Below, piece after piece: positions 11,301 to 22,865 of a stretch of 57,500 nucleotides of DNA. The DNA lies in NCBI GenBank assembly GCA_034096865.1, contig JAWQFJ010001242.1, positions 45,721-103,220 of the forward strand, in the 5' to 3' direction. Positions within the stretch are counted from its first letter, which is position 1, and every line of letters begins with the position of its first letter. Made by a program: the position numbers and the translations under genes. Under the pieces are notes generated by a model. It was not told the origin of the DNA and made no database searches. It was given only the letters and a program-made list of their open reading frames with translations. This DNA comes from Theodoxus fluviatilis. Its lineage: Eukaryota; Mollusca; Gastropoda; Cycloneritida; Neritidae.

Positions 11301-14300
11301 CCCATACTTGTAATGGTTTACTTTGCACTTGTTATTGTGAAAACCGACAGTTTGTGGGTACCAGCAGTTAATCCTGGCTATCGCTGGTCGATTGTTGCCT
11401 TCTGTCACAGGCGGAGTTGGCGATTGGGCTAGTCCACTGTTGCGGCACCCCTCTCGCTCAAGCTATTTTTAGAATGCCGTTGTCTCTCAACCGCTGCTCA
11501 GCAGTTTGGAATGCTCTCGCAGGGGGTGTTGGGTCAAGAGTACTACGCAGGTGCTGAGTACGCTGATTTCACTACCCCTACCTCAAAACAGAGCATCGCA
11601 GAAACACGTTTCACCGTTTTTAGTGCCTTTTTGAGTTTTGCTGTATATGTCAGCAACGTTCAACCACCACACGATCAACACAGCGACACACGCTAACAGA
11701 TTTCCGTCTCTCTCTCTCTCTCTCACTCACACACGCACGCACGCACGCACGCACACACACTTTTGGTAAATTAGTTGTAGATGTTTGTTTTTTAAATTTA
11801 CAATGCAAAAGTGTTGTGGAGACTCTCCAGACTTCATTTGTGTTAAACTCAAAACTTGATTTTTGATGTGATTTTTTTTTTACGAAGTAGCAAAGGCTGT
11901 GTGCCCCCTTAAAGCTTGCATGTATGCATTTCTGATTGCTTTTCTATGGCCATAAGTTAGGTTGTACTGAAATTGAAGAAGTTTGGGATTGTTTTCCTTG
12001 AAGCAAGTAACTGCGAGTTTGACCCCGTTTTTGAATTTGGGGGGGGGGTCGTTTGAGTCCACCCATGTCATTGTGATTGAGTCAAATATCTATCTGTTAT
12101 GTGGATATGATTTATAGATGTTTGGTTTTCAAATTTAGAATGATTTCTTTATCTAGTGATGACTCCTGAGGTCTACAGGAAACGGTAAAGACAGAATTAT
12201 TCTAAATTTAGCGTCATTTATCTGTCAACCATCCTTCTGATCAATGTTGTCACTTTTATTGCAAGTTTACTACTTTTCTTAAGGTGTACATAGTGTATGT
12301 TAAAGATGATTGTCATTGGTTGCTTCCAAACAACATTTTGTAGCAGTTATGATGCACTGAAGTTGTAAAAGCATTTTTTGTGGTTTCAGGATATATCGTC
12401 TTTGAACATCAATAACTTTGGAAATAAGTATGTTCATATACATTTTTTTACTGTTTTAGGTAGAAATAAAGTTGAACTCTTTGTGCAAACTGTTTTTGGG
12501 GCCCTGGTTGACTTTTTATTTTTCATGAATGATTGGGTGTATTGGTAAACTGCAGTATGCAATATCGTGAAACCTGCCTACTGCTGGTTTGTTTGATTTC
12601 TCTGGGCCAGAAAGTTCAGAAAGAATGAAAGAGAAAGAAAAGAAAGGAGATAGAAATGGGGGATAAGGTAAGACTTTTCATTCAAACCATGACCCCTGTT
12701 GTATCTGATGTTCGATATAACCAACCCTTCACCAAGTGAGGGGCAGTATAACATAAAAATGATGTACAGATTTAATTTACCCTATCACATAGAATAGGAA
12801 TCTGCCTATATAGATTATGGTCTAAGATGTTAATCTGAAATCATGCATACTTCACAAAAGCATTCTATAAGTAGCTCTTTCCATTTCTGAGTAAATGCAA
12901 AAGTTTGAATTAGGGCTAGGATCACTTATCCAGCCACCATTCAAGCAGGCGACTGAAACAACAAGCCAAATTTGTATCTTTTCAGCCCATAACCTAGGTG
13001 GGAAAATTCAAATGTGGCATTTTGACCCCGTTATGCAGCTTTCTCCATCAGAGAAGTCAATACCAAATGAAGCATCATCATTACATGTGATGCAAGACAT
13101 GTCATCATGTGTCCCAGGCTAATTCATGTAGAGGGAAAAATGAGGTTAAGTGCATTAGGATTCAGGTCATATCCTCATAGTGTACATTCATAATAGCTTT
13201 TATCCTGTTAATTATATAAGCTCTATCAAAATATATTTACATCCTCAATTTAACAGAAACATTTTCTTAAAATTTTTATTTTAGATAAAACTTTGAAGTA
13301 TATGATTGGGCCGATCAGAGTTGCTTCCCCTTTCCCTCCTGAAGGACATACCATGTAATGTGCCTTGCAGTCATACCTCTTTCAAAATATTGCATCTTTC
13401 TCAATAAGATGCATTTAATAATCTTTAAATTCTTCTTTAAATTGGGCCACCACAAGGAAATTTTCACAATTGCAAACAATCAAATTTGACAGCTTCGAGT
13501 TTTACCCTTAACAGATAAGCAATGCCACTTCCACTGGCAGAGTTCTTGCTCAGCCAATCAGAGGCCTGCTTGGATTTGTGTTAGGGCCTGTTCCAACCTG
13601 GCTCACCTTCTCATGGCCACTTCTCATTGGACGCAAGAGAATTGGAGGTTCTGACATCATCAACAAGGTCTCAGTAGTTGGTGATAGAAGTGGTTGGCAA
13701 ATTTTCCAACTTTCTTCCTCAAAAAATTGTCTTTAGTTATATATATGCACACTAGTGTTATATATCATTGGAAAGTACTTGCTGAGATCTAACCAAATCA
13801 GCCAATTCTGAAAATTACTCCATTGTGATTGAGTTTTAATATTTTGCCGAATTTCCAACCCTTTTCACGGCTCTACAGTAGTTTTTCGGGCACTTACCAA
13901 GTCCTCATAAGTTCTGTGATGTTTGTTTCCTTCCCAGTCATATCTCATTGGCAAACCCTGAAAATGAAAATTTTCCTTTATGAGGCAACAACTGTATCAA
14001 TTACAACCATCGTTAGTGTAGATGTCATTTAATGCAGAAATGAAGGTTTTCACATAAAAAGTTAATTAAAATCCACGGCAAAACAGACAACACGCGCGAA
14101 AATCCAAAGGTGTTACTACCGTAGAGAGCATGTCGTGTCTACTCACCCCGTGTTCGTTGACTTCTTCAAGCATCACCTGCAAAGTAAACGAAACGGTATT
14201 AGATGAGAAATCATTTACAAGTACAACACCTACCTAATTGGTATATTACTTACCTGCGCAGTCCGTGCGAAGGGGGAGGTTTTCAAATATTGTAGAACGA

Positions 14301-14447
14301 GGAAATTGAACTCTGCAAAGAGAAACACAGCAGATTACGACAGTGGTAAGTGCAAAGGACGGCTTAATTTCGGGAAACTACGACGTATTTCTACCAACCT
14401 TCTGCCGAGGAACGCCCACTACAATTGCTGGGACCAGCTTTATCCAT
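7125..14447 (-). CDS. BRWD/PHIP-like protein, N-terminal part (five exons, incomplete)
   Basis: Five minus-strand exons join in phase: 14447-14399, 14312-14254, 14176-14147, 10134-9966 and 7285-7125, giving 156 residues from an ATG at 14447. Residues 17-46 (FNFLVLQYLKTSPFARTAQ then VMLEEVNEHG) resemble the N-terminal helical (LisH-like) region of BRWD1, BRWD3 and PHIP. Residues ~59-102 contain VPSNVRGVHTLLGEGSFSLT, matching the family's GVQTLLG...SLLRT segment. Residues ~134-156 contain LGHLSAVYCITFDRTG, the start of the first WD40 blade. Family members are nuclear WD40 plus tandem-bromodomain chromatin readers and DCAF-type CRL4 adaptors of about 1,800-2,300 aa; the other WD blades and bromodomains are not in the window. 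Unusual: the conserved stretch between the SLLRT segment and the first WD blade in vertebrate members is largely missing, so this is a divergent member. Confidence 0.75.
7355..8199 (-). mobile_element. AGGTCA-rich ~0.85-kb element, copy 1 (reverse)
   Basis: In element orientation it starts TTGACTCACATGCGAAGC, has a (CCGT/CCGGGCG)n stretch, then many GACCTTGACCTT / AAGGTCAAGGTCA motifs, and ends GCATGTGAGTT...GGGCTTTGCCCTTCTTGT. Subterminal GACTCACATGC is inverted near the other end. It lies in the BRWD-like intron only 70 bp upstream of exon 5. No protein-coding capacity seen. Confidence 0.9.
8202..8372. repeat. (CA)n microsatellite with interruptions
   Basis: CACACA runs interrupted by AATGCAC and AGACAC; directly abuts the 5' end of the AGGTCA-rich element. 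Confidence 0.95.
8508..8667 (-). mobile_element. ATCC-tailed SINE-like element with 12-bp target-site duplication
   Basis: A 160-bp copy whose tail (GGAT)n starts at 8508 and whose body ends at 8667, truncated at the element's 5' end. It is flanked by perfect direct repeats GTCAACAATCCT at 8496-8507 and 8668-8679. A 12-bp duplication, a 3' microsatellite tail and 5' truncation are the marks of LINE-driven retrotransposition. Confidence 0.9.
9600..9960. repeat. ~130-bp tandem repeat, about 2.5 copies, ending at a splice donor
   Basis: Unit contains ACTACCACACAAACAGGGCA, GAACTGCCTCTACTCCCATC and AACAGAGAGAGTGTTCG. The last partial copy runs into the donor of BRWD-like exon 4 (GAACTGCCTCTACTCAC at ~9948-9965). 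Confidence 0.75.
9966..10134 (-). CDS. BRWD-like coding exon 4
   Basis: 169 nt ending in strong donor GAAA|GTGAGT at 9966. Encodes a 56-residue segment with MSPTRLRDLLEELERYLYK and VRGVHTLLGEG. The start at 10134 (ATTGAG|TGG) is chosen because it alone keeps phase 0 from exon 3; a better-looking acceptor, GAATGCAG|AG at 10157, would need a different upstream phase and could be used if a small exon has been missed. Confidence 0.7.
11101..11708. repeat. Pair of ~120-bp direct repeats
   Basis: 11106-11222 and 11593-11708 share CATCGCAGA...AACACGTTTCACCG, TTTTTAGTGCCTTTT, TGTCAGCAACG and CGACACACGC..AACAGATTTCC, with small differences. Function unknown; within the BRWD-like intron between exons 3 and 4. 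Confidence 0.7.
11720..14080. other. No gene seen; AT-rich intronic DNA
   Basis: Between BRWD-like exons 4 and 3. Short CT and CA runs at 11705-11760; otherwise unique-looking, with no exon or repeat that I can support. Confidence 0.5.
14147..14176 (-). CDS. BRWD-like coding exon 3, 30-nt microexon
   Basis: Exactly ten codons (VMLEEVNEHG) between acceptor TACTTTGCAG and strong donor GGG|GTGAGT. It completes the AQVxxxE motif begun in exon 2, which supports this very short exon. Confidence 0.7.
14254..14312 (-). CDS. BRWD-like coding exon 2
   Basis: 59 nt between acceptor CTTTGCAG and donor CAG|GTAAGT. Encodes FNFLVLQYLKTSPFARTAQ in the only frame without stops, leaving in phase 0. Confidence 0.75.
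14399..14447 (-). CDS. BRWD-like coding exon 1 (start)
   Basis: ATG at 14447-14445, 16 codons plus one base (MDKAGPSNCSGRSSAE). Donor is the weak GAAG|GTTGGT, but its phase 1 fits exon 2 exactly. The transcription start and any 5' UTR lie at higher coordinates and are not resolved. Confidence 0.65.
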
Positions 14448-14449
14448 TG

Positions 14450-16630
14450 TGACGTATTGATTATCTACAAAAGACTATGAAAAAACCCTTTAGAACGAGC
14501 TATGACCGGAATACAAGTACGCCATATTCACAGATTTCATGTAGTGAGCGTACAAGCGATCAAGGAGCGCGGAAGGATATCTAGTCTATCAGAATTTAAT
14601 TTTTAGCCCATAATTTTTGCCATTCATACCTTTGATAAAAGTGATAACAGGTTCTAAGCAATACAGATTCATATCATGCAAGAAAAATAGAACTAATGTC
14701 TGTGAAATATGAATGAATATACGAACTATATGCGCTCGCGGCGATATCTCCTAGTCAGGTGCGTTGACGTCACACGAATGTATGGCGAACTGGCTTTGTG
14801 TGGGACCCAGCCACTGACACGTGCTCAACGTAGGTTAGGACTAACGAGTTTCGTCTTGTTTACATTGTGCACCTTGGATTATACATTGAGGTATGGATTT
14901 ATTCTAATGTGCACATGCCAAAATACAGTTCTTGGTTGTTTGTTCAAAATGAAGAAGTGAATGCGAGAGTGACTGGTGGTCACTACTCAGCCTGGTAGTG
15001 GTAGACGACGATTTTACTACAATTTATACAAAGCCTTATTTACGACTGAATAGTATTCGACAGGCACAGTCGCTGAAAAGACGTATAATTTTCACGAGGC
15101 ATTAGTAAAAGTAACGTCTTGCCATGGACAGCAGTTCACACCTGCAACTTCATAACACGTACTCAGTTACTGCTTTTAAAAAGCAAAGTAGTCACCAGTG
15201 ACGCACGTGCCGGGTTGTTGTGCTCTGCCTTGAGAATGGTCATGGTGTGGGTGGGTGGATGAAGTTTTGCAGCTTCTCACAGTATTAGCCATTGTAGGCT
15301 ATTTAAGATCAGTGATCAGTGATTTTGCATAGTAAAAGGAGGGAGGAGGAGAGGCAGACAAAGGAAAAGATGGGAGGATAACGTCTCAGTATGGACAGGG
15401 ATGAGGCTCAGCGAAACCTTACACAGTCCGAGAGGCGAGAGGAATGGAGAGAACCCCAACGGTCGTCCAGACTACGGGACAAGTGAAGTGAAGTGAAGAT
15501 CTCGAAAAACCAGTTTCAATAAGATTATGAGCGAGTTAAGTCGCGACTTTGGTAGTTATTGACTTATTTGCCTCTTGCGAATCGCATCTATAGCAAAGAT
15601 CGCATATAGGGAGACACGGTTTGGGTCTATTCTTAACCCACTTGGATTGTGTGTACTGTGGCAGAAGAAAATATTAGTAGAAAAAGGAGCTTTCAGTTTT
15701 GAAATTATGGTACATAACTTCATCTTGACATTCTCGTCAGAAACAGTTTTGTAGAGTTCTGCACCTGGATCAGTGGATGCACATGAAAATAAATTTGAGC
15801 AGAATTGATCTGTTCTACCACTCCTCTGCTGCGACACAGGTGCATTTTGCCATAGTTGAGCAGTTCCTCCCCAGTTAGCAATACGAAGGTACTCTGTTTA
15901 ATCAGTAATTTGATTATAGTTTACCATCTAATCTAGATCTGACACCAGATGAGAAGAATGAAACCCTCTTAAATATGTAGGTTCAGTGCAACTAAGTTTA
16001 AAATAATGGTTGCTGTAAAAACCAAATCCTTGTTATTGTCAGAATGTTTGCCCAAGATTCATAAGTCTTAGTCAGTTGTTATATGAAAATGAACCTGTTC
16101 TGAAAAAAACTCTTCAGCATGAAAGTTCAATAAGTTGTGTAGTCAGGCAAGTGATTTGGTGAGATGATGTGGTCAAAACAACAAGCCTAAATTAGTATTA
16201 AAAAAACAAAACCAAACAATTTCTCATTTGGTCTAGAGCTCAGGTTTTTGAGCCAGCATTTCACATTTATCACAAACAATTCAGCACATGAATCACCTTC
16301 TTTCCACCCTAATGCTCTCCTGTCAAGGTCACAGATCAGTTGATGAAGAACTTGATTCCAAATAATCTGGTAATTTACTAATTATGAAATGACTTTTCAA
16401 AGGTCAGGCTCTCACTCTCAGACCATACTGTGTTGATATTTGAGAAAAAAAGCAGAAAAATTAACCACTCTATCACTATCAGACAGATGCACAACTGCAC
16501 TGAAGAGATTTATCATGACATTGTTCTGTTGTTTTAGTACCGCTGAAAACTTTGAATGGTAAAGGAATTGTTGTGTCGTGAGGCGATATGTGGAAATTTA
16601 GCACTAGTAGTCAGATGGCAGCTCTTGCTC
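14450..16630. other. Divergent intergenic region; probable promoters not resolved
   Basis: Lies between the start of the BRWD-like gene (minus) and the first recognised coding exon of DHDDS (plus, 22683). A 5' noncoding exon of DHDDS is expected somewhere upstream because its first coding exon is preceded by a splice acceptor, but I cannot place it. Apart from the degenerate SINE no feature is supported. Confidence 0.4.
15270..15650. mobile_element. Degenerate ATCC-tailed SINE-like copy
   Basis: Near 15275-15310 traces of the 3' hairpin (TTAGCCATTGTAGGCTATTTAAG) and at 15568-15645 the middle and 5' hairpins (TTGCCTCTTGCGAAT, TAGGGAGACACGG, GGGTCTATTCTTAACCC) can be seen, separated by ~250 bp of unrelated sequence. 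Confidence 0.5.
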
Positions 16631-16633
16631 GTA

Positions 16634-16800
16634 GCCCCCTGCGGGTTGGGGGTCAGAATAGACCCGTCACATCTCCCTACATAGCCTGGACATCATGTCT
16701 TGACTTGCTCAAAACCTTCTTGTGATTTTCATGGTTAATGGTCTTACATTGCTTACAGAGGCTGATAGGCCATAAACCATCCATCCATCCATCCATCCAT
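16634..16800 (+). mobile_element. ATCC-tailed SINE-like element, founder copy of the 67-bp satellite
   Basis: Starts CCCCCTGCGGGTTGGGGGTCAG, passes through ACATCTCCCTACATAG and CTTGACTTGC, then TTTTCATGGTTAATGGTCTTAC, TTACAGAGGCTGATAGGCCA and an (ATCC)n tail. The satellite begins immediately downstream and repeats only the last ~40 nt plus tail of this copy. Confidence 0.8.
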
Positions 16801-19800
16801 CCATCCACTCTTGGTTAATGGCCTTACTAAGCCTACAGAGGCTGATAGGCAGTATTATACCATCCATCCATCCATCCACTCATGGTTAATGGCCTTACAA
16901 AGCCTACAGAGGCTGATAGGCCATAAACCATCCATCCATCCATCCATCCATCCACTCTTGGTTAATGGCCTAGTTACAAAGCCTACAGAGGCTGATAATC
17001 AGTATTATACCATCCATCCATCCACTCATGGTTAATGGCCTTACAAAGCCTACAGAGGCTGATAGGCAGTATTATACCATCCATCCATCCACTCTTGGTT
17101 AATGGCCTTACAAAGCCTACAGAGGCTGATAGGCAGTATTATACCATCCATCCATCCACTCTTGGTTAATGGCCTTACAAAACCTACAGAGGCTGATAGG
17201 AGGGTATTATACCATCCATCCATCCACTCGTGGGTAATGGCCTTACAAAGCCTACAGAGGCTGATAGGCAGTATTATACCATCCATCCATCCACTCTTGG
17301 TTAATGGCCTTACAAAGCCTACAGAGGCTGATAGGCCATAAACCATCCATCCATCCATCCATCCATCCACTCTTGGTTAATGGCCTAGTTACAAAGCCTA
17401 CAGAGGCTGATAGGCCATAAACCATCCATCCATCCATCCATCCATCCACTCATGGGTAATGGCCTTACAAAGCCTACAGAGGCTGATAGGCCATAAACCA
17501 TCCATCCATCCATCCACTCTCGGTTAATGGCCTTACAAAGCCTACAGAGGCTGATAGGCCATAAACCATCCATCCATCCATCCATCCACTCGTGGGTAAT
17601 GGCCTTACAAAGCCTACAGAGGCTGATAGGCAGTATTATACCATCCATCCATCCACTCTTGGTTAATGGCCTTACAAAGCCTACAGAGGCTGATAGGAGG
17701 GTATTATACCATCCATCCATCCACTCATGGTTAATGGCCTTACAAAGCCTACAGAGGCTGATAGGCAGTATTATACCATCCATCCATCCACTCATGGTTA
17801 ATGGCCTTACAAAGCCTACAGAGGCTGATAGGAGGGTATTATACCATCCATCCATCCACTCATGGTTAATGGCCTTACAAAGCCTACAGAGGCTGATAGG
17901 CAGTATTATACCATCCATCCATCCACTCTTGGTTAATGGCCTTACAAAGCCTACAGAGGCTGATAGGAGGGTATTATACCATCCATCCATCCACTCATGG
18001 TTAATGGCCTTACAAAGCCTACAGAGGCTGATAGGCAGTATTATACCATCCATCCATCCACTCATGGTTAATGGCCTTACAAAGCCTACAGAGGCTGATA
18101 GGAGGGTATTATACCATCCATCCATCCACTCATGGTTAATGGCCTTACAAAGCCTACAGAGGCTGATAGGCCGTAAACCATCCATCCATCCATCCATCCA
18201 TCCACTCTTGGTTAATGGCCTTACAAAGCCTACAGAGGCTGATAGGCCGTAAACCATCCATCCATCCATCCATCCATCCACTCTTGGTTAATGGCCTAGT
18301 TACAAAGCCTACAGAGGCTGATAGGCCGTAAACCATCCATCCATCCATCCACTCATGGTTAATGGCCTTACAAAGCCTACAGAGGCTGATAGGCAGTATT
18401 ATACCATCCATCCATCCATCCACTCATGGTTAATGGCCTTACAAAGCCTACAGAGGCTGATAGGCCATAAACCATCCATCCATCCATCCACTCATGGGTA
18501 ATGGCCTTACAAAGCCTACAGAGGCTGATAGGCCATAAACCATCCATCCATCCATCCACTCTCGGTTAATGGCCTTACAAAGCCTACAGAGGCTGATAGG
18601 CCATAAACCATCCATCCATCCATCCATCCAAAGCCTACAGAGGCTGATAGGCAGTATTATACCATCCATCCATCCACTCTTGGTTAATGGCCTTACAAAG
18701 CCTACAGAGGCTGATAGGAGGGTATTATACCATCCATCCATCCACTCTTGGTTAATGGCCTTACAAAACCTACAGAGGCTGATAGGCAGTATTATACCAT
18801 CCATCCATCCATCCACTCTTGGTTAATGGCCTTACAAAGGCTACAGAGGCTGATAGGAGGGTATTATACCATCCATCCATCCACTCATGGTTAATGGCCT
18901 TACAAAGCCTACAGAGGCTGATAGGCAGTATTATACCATCCATCCATCCACTCATGGTTAATGGCCTTACAAAGCCTACAGAGGCTGATAGGCAGTATTA
19001 TACCATCCATCCATCCACTCTTGGTTAATGGCCTTACAAAGCCTACAGAGGCTGATAGGCAGTATTATACCATCCATCCATCCACTCTTGGTTAATGGCC
19101 TTACAAAGCCTACAGAGGCTGATAGGCAGTATTATACCATCCATCCATCCACTCATGGTTAATGGCCTTACAAAGCCTACAGAGGCTGATAGGCAGTATT
19201 ATACCATCCATCCATCCATCCACTCTTGGTTAATGGCCTTACAAAGCCTACAGAGGCTGATAGGCAGTATTATACCATCCATCCATCCACTCTCGGTTAA
19301 TGGCCTTACAAAGCCTACAGAGGCTGATAGGCAGTATTATACCATCCATCCATCCACTCATGGTTAATGGCCTTACAAAGCCTACAGAGGCTGATAGGCA
19401 GTATTATACCATCCATCCATCCACTCTTGGTTAATGGCCTTACAAACTAACAAAGCCTACAGAGGCTGATAGGCCGTAAACCATCCATCCATCCATCCAT
19501 CCATCCACTCTTGGTTAATGGCCTAGTTACAAAGCCTACAGAGGCTGATAATCAGTATTATACCATCCATCCATCCACTCGTGGGTAATGGCCTTACAAA
19601 GCCTACAGAGGCTGATAGTGATAGGCAGTATTATACCATCCATCCATCCACTCATGGTTAATGGCCTTACAAAGCCTACAGAGGCTGATAGGCAGTATTA
19701 TACCATCCATCCATCCATCCACTCTTGGTTAATGGCCTTACAAAGGCTACAGAGGCTGATAGGAGGGTATTATACCATCCATCCATCCACTCATGGTTAA

Positions 19801-21418
19801 TGGCCTTACAAAGCCTACAGAGGCTGATAGTGATAGGCAGTATTATACCATCCATCCATCCACTCTCGGTTAATGGCCTTACAAAGCCTACAGAGGCTGA
19901 TAGGCAGTATTATACCATCCATCCATCCATCCATCCACTCATGGTTAATGGCCTTACAAAGCCTACAGAGGCTGATAGTGATAGGCAGTATTATACCATC
20001 CATCCATCCACTCATGGTTAATGGCCTTACAAAGCCTACAGAGGCTGATAGGCAGTATTATACCATCCATCCATCCACTCTCGGTTAATGGCCTTACAAA
20101 ACCTACAGAGGCTGATAGGCAGTATTATACCATCCATCCATCCACTCTTGGTTAATGGCCTTACAAAGCCTACAGAGGCTGATAGGCAGTATTATACCAT
20201 CCATCCATCCACTCGTGGGTAATGGCCTTACAAAGCCTACAGAGGCTGATAGGCAGTATTATACCATCCATCCATCCACTCTTGGTTAATGGCCTTACAA
20301 AGCCTACAGAGGCTGATAGGCCGTAAACCATCCATCCATCCATCCATCCATCCATCCACTCTTGGTTAATGGCCTAGTTACAAAGCCTACAGAGGCTGAT
20401 AATCAGTATTATACCATCCATCCATCCACTCTTGGTTAATGGCCTTACAAAGCCTACAGAGGCTGATAGGCAGTATTATACCATCCATCCATCCACTCAT
20501 GGTTAATGGCCTTACAAAGCCTACAGAGGCTGATAGGCAGTATTATACCATCCATCCATCCACTCTTGGTTAATGGCCTTACAAAGCCTACAGAGGCTGA
20601 TAGGCAGTATTATACCATCCATCCATCCATCCACTCTTGGTTAATGGCCTTACAAAGCCTACAGAGGCTGATAGGAGGGTATTATACCATCCATCCATCC
20701 ACTCATGGTTAATGGCCTTACAAAGCCTACAGAGGCTGATAGGCAGTATTATACCATCCATCCATCCACTCTTGGTTAATGGCCTTACAAAGCCTACAGA
20801 GGCTGATAGGCCGTAAACCATCCATCCATCCATCCATCCATCCACTCTTGGTTAATGGCCTAGTTACAAAGCCTACAGAGGCTGATAGGAGGGTATTATA
20901 CCATCCATCCATCCACTCATGGTTAATGGCCTTACAAAGCCTACAGAGGCTGATAGGCAGTATTATACCATCCATCCATCCACTCATGGTTAATGGCCTT
21001 ACAAAGCCTACAGAGGCTGATAGGAGGGTATTATACCATCCATCCATCCACTCTTGGTTAATGGCCTTACAAAGCCTACAGAGGCTGATAATCAGTATTA
21101 TACCATCCATCCATCCACTCATGGTTAATGGCCTTACAAAGCCTACAGAGGCTGATAGGCAGTATTATACCATCCATCCATCCACTCTTGGTTAATGGCC
21201 TTACAAAGCCTACAGAGGCTGATAGGCAGTATTATACCATCCATCCATCCATCCACTCTTGGTTAATGGCCTTACAAAGCCTACAGAGGCTGATAGGCAG
21301 TATTATACCATCCATCCATCCACTCTTGGTTAATGGCCTTACAAAACCTACAGAGGCTGATAGGCAGTATTATACCATCCATCCATCCACTCTTGGTTAA
21401 TGGCCTTACAAAGCCTAT
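16735..21418. repeat. 67-bp satellite, about 70 tandem units (~4.7 kb)
   Basis: Unit: TGGTTAATGGCCTTACAAAG, CCTACAGAGGCTGATAGGC, AGTATTATACC then (ATCC)3-7 and ACTC. Variants: GGCAGTATT, GGAGGGTATT (one base longer), GGCCATAAACC or GGCCGTAAACC with longer ATCC runs, AATCAGTATT, GGCCTAGTTAC and a TGATAGTGATAGG insertion. Alternating 67- and 68-bp units give a 135-bp dimer, so both strands show long open frames; these are not genes. Each unit can form a hairpin (AGCCT..AGGCT inside GCCT..AGGC). Confidence 0.97.
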
Positions 21419-21419
21419 G

Positions 21420-22320
21420 AAGGCTTATATTTGTGCCCTAAAACTCCATTCATCCATCTCTTGTTCATATGTCCTCTGCAAACAGTCTCAGTGTAGCCAT
21501 GGGTATGCAGGGGTGCTCCACAGTTTTTTTGTTTGCTAGCCCACCAGGCTAGTTAAGTAGTTGCACATGTATACAATGTTTACAAGGTAGCAAGATTTTT
21601 AAATAGCCTATCTGAGTCATAGTACCATTTATTTTTAAACAATTTTGTGTCTCATGCACATATATATTCTTTATATCTTTTTCTCGTCTTGGTCGCTTCC
21701 TTTCCACTTTTTAATGGTGGTGGCTTATTAGCACTATGTATTACAAACGCATCCATCGAAGATGGAAATTGCTCTCATTGCAAACCAAGTATAGATCTAC
21801 ATGACGGGAAGTATCACAGCATGTCGCATGTATCGTGTAACGAGAAAGATAGTGGCATCACAGCAGACGACATGACTGTTGTAATCAGGTCACAGAATCG
21901 AGAAAAGACGTATTACAGTTTGAAACGGCATCAAAGTGCTTAATTTTCTTCTGTTTTTTACTACTAGTTTGTCGGGCAAGTGACTCATCAGTTTTATCTA
22001 GCCTGAGGAAACGTTTCTTCGAAAAAAGCAAGCAGGTGATCTGTTAACACTGCTGGGTACATGTATATATCCTGAGAGTCCTATTCCTAAGGTGAAAGAA
22101 GAAAAGTTATGACCCTAAACTTTTTTTGTTATCATGCAGAAATTATTTCTAAAATAAAGAAATTAAAGAGGCAGGCCTTCCCATTTTCCCTGCCCTACAA
22201 GCACTCTGGGAATCCATTATTTACATTTAAATTTAAAAAAAAGCATTTTCAGCAACAGATAAACTTGATTTATCATTTATGTTCAGTCTAGCTTCTTCAC
22301 CATAAAAAGCTCAGACTAAC
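21420..22320. other. No gene supported
   Basis: A 98-codon open frame at 21647-21943 has no ATG near its start and no recognised domain. Otherwise AT-rich single-copy-looking DNA upstream of the DHDDS first coding exon. Confidence 0.4.
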
Positions 22321-22325
22321 CTTCT

Positions 22326-22327
<2 letters not shown>

Positions 22328-22359
<32 letters not shown>

Positions 22360-22495
22360 CACACTTTTTTGTGGCTGTTTAACTAAAATAACTAGTTTTA
22401 GAAAATATTTTAAAGATGCATACATAACTAAAACCTATTTGGTGCTAATAAGTGCTGCCCCAACAAGTCATTACATATGAACATATGCATGCCAG

Positions 22496-22541
<46 letters not shown>

Positions 22542-22553
22542 GTTAAAACACAC

Positions 22554-22637
<84 letters not shown>
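22328..22637. repeat. (CA)n microsatellites and an ~80-bp (CT)n tract
   Basis: CA runs at 22328-22362 and 22502-22540, then an uninterrupted CT run from 22556 to 22636. The CT run ends about 34 nt before the candidate acceptor of the first DHDDS coding exon, so it acts, or could act, as a very long polypyrimidine tract. Confidence 0.95.
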
Positions 22638-22641
<4 letters not shown>

Positions 22642-22682
22642 TGTATACTGAAAGTCTTTGCTTTGTACAGTTGCAGGGCAAG

Positions 22683-22865
22683 ATGGCTGACTGGTTTCCT
22701 GATCGCCACAAGTCATGGCTGCAGAGGCTGTGCATGGCGGTACTGAAGCAGGGTCCAATGCCAGAGCATGTGGCCATCATCATGGATGGCAACCGACGCT
22801 TTGCCGCCAAGAACAGCTTGCTTCGTGCCGATGGCCATCTCAAAGGCTTCGACAAACTATCTGAG
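22683..22865 (+). CDS. DHDDS: DHDDS coding exon 1
   Basis: 61 codons, [20 protein letters not shown]... to ...GFDKLSE, donor GAG|GTAATG, phase 0. Acceptor candidates TTTGTACAG (22670) and TTGCAG (22676) lie 6-12 nt before the ATG. Contains the catalytic IMDGNRR motif. Confidence 0.95.

Noticed and set aside
16811..21400. Many long open frames on both strands (up to ~298 codons) with [23 protein letters not shown] or MDGWMDGWM repeats
   Set aside because: They are translations of the 67/68-bp satellite, whose dimer is 135 bp (divisible by three). No start context, splice pattern or domain.
16735..21418. CRISPR-like array of regular repeats
   Set aside because: Units are directly adjacent with no unique spacers and the DNA is animal; it is a satellite.
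21647..21943. 98-codon frame with a hydrophobic, signal-peptide-like start and several Cys
   Set aside because: Begins at GTG, not ATG; no upstream ATG in frame, no splice signals that I could pair with it, no recognised family.
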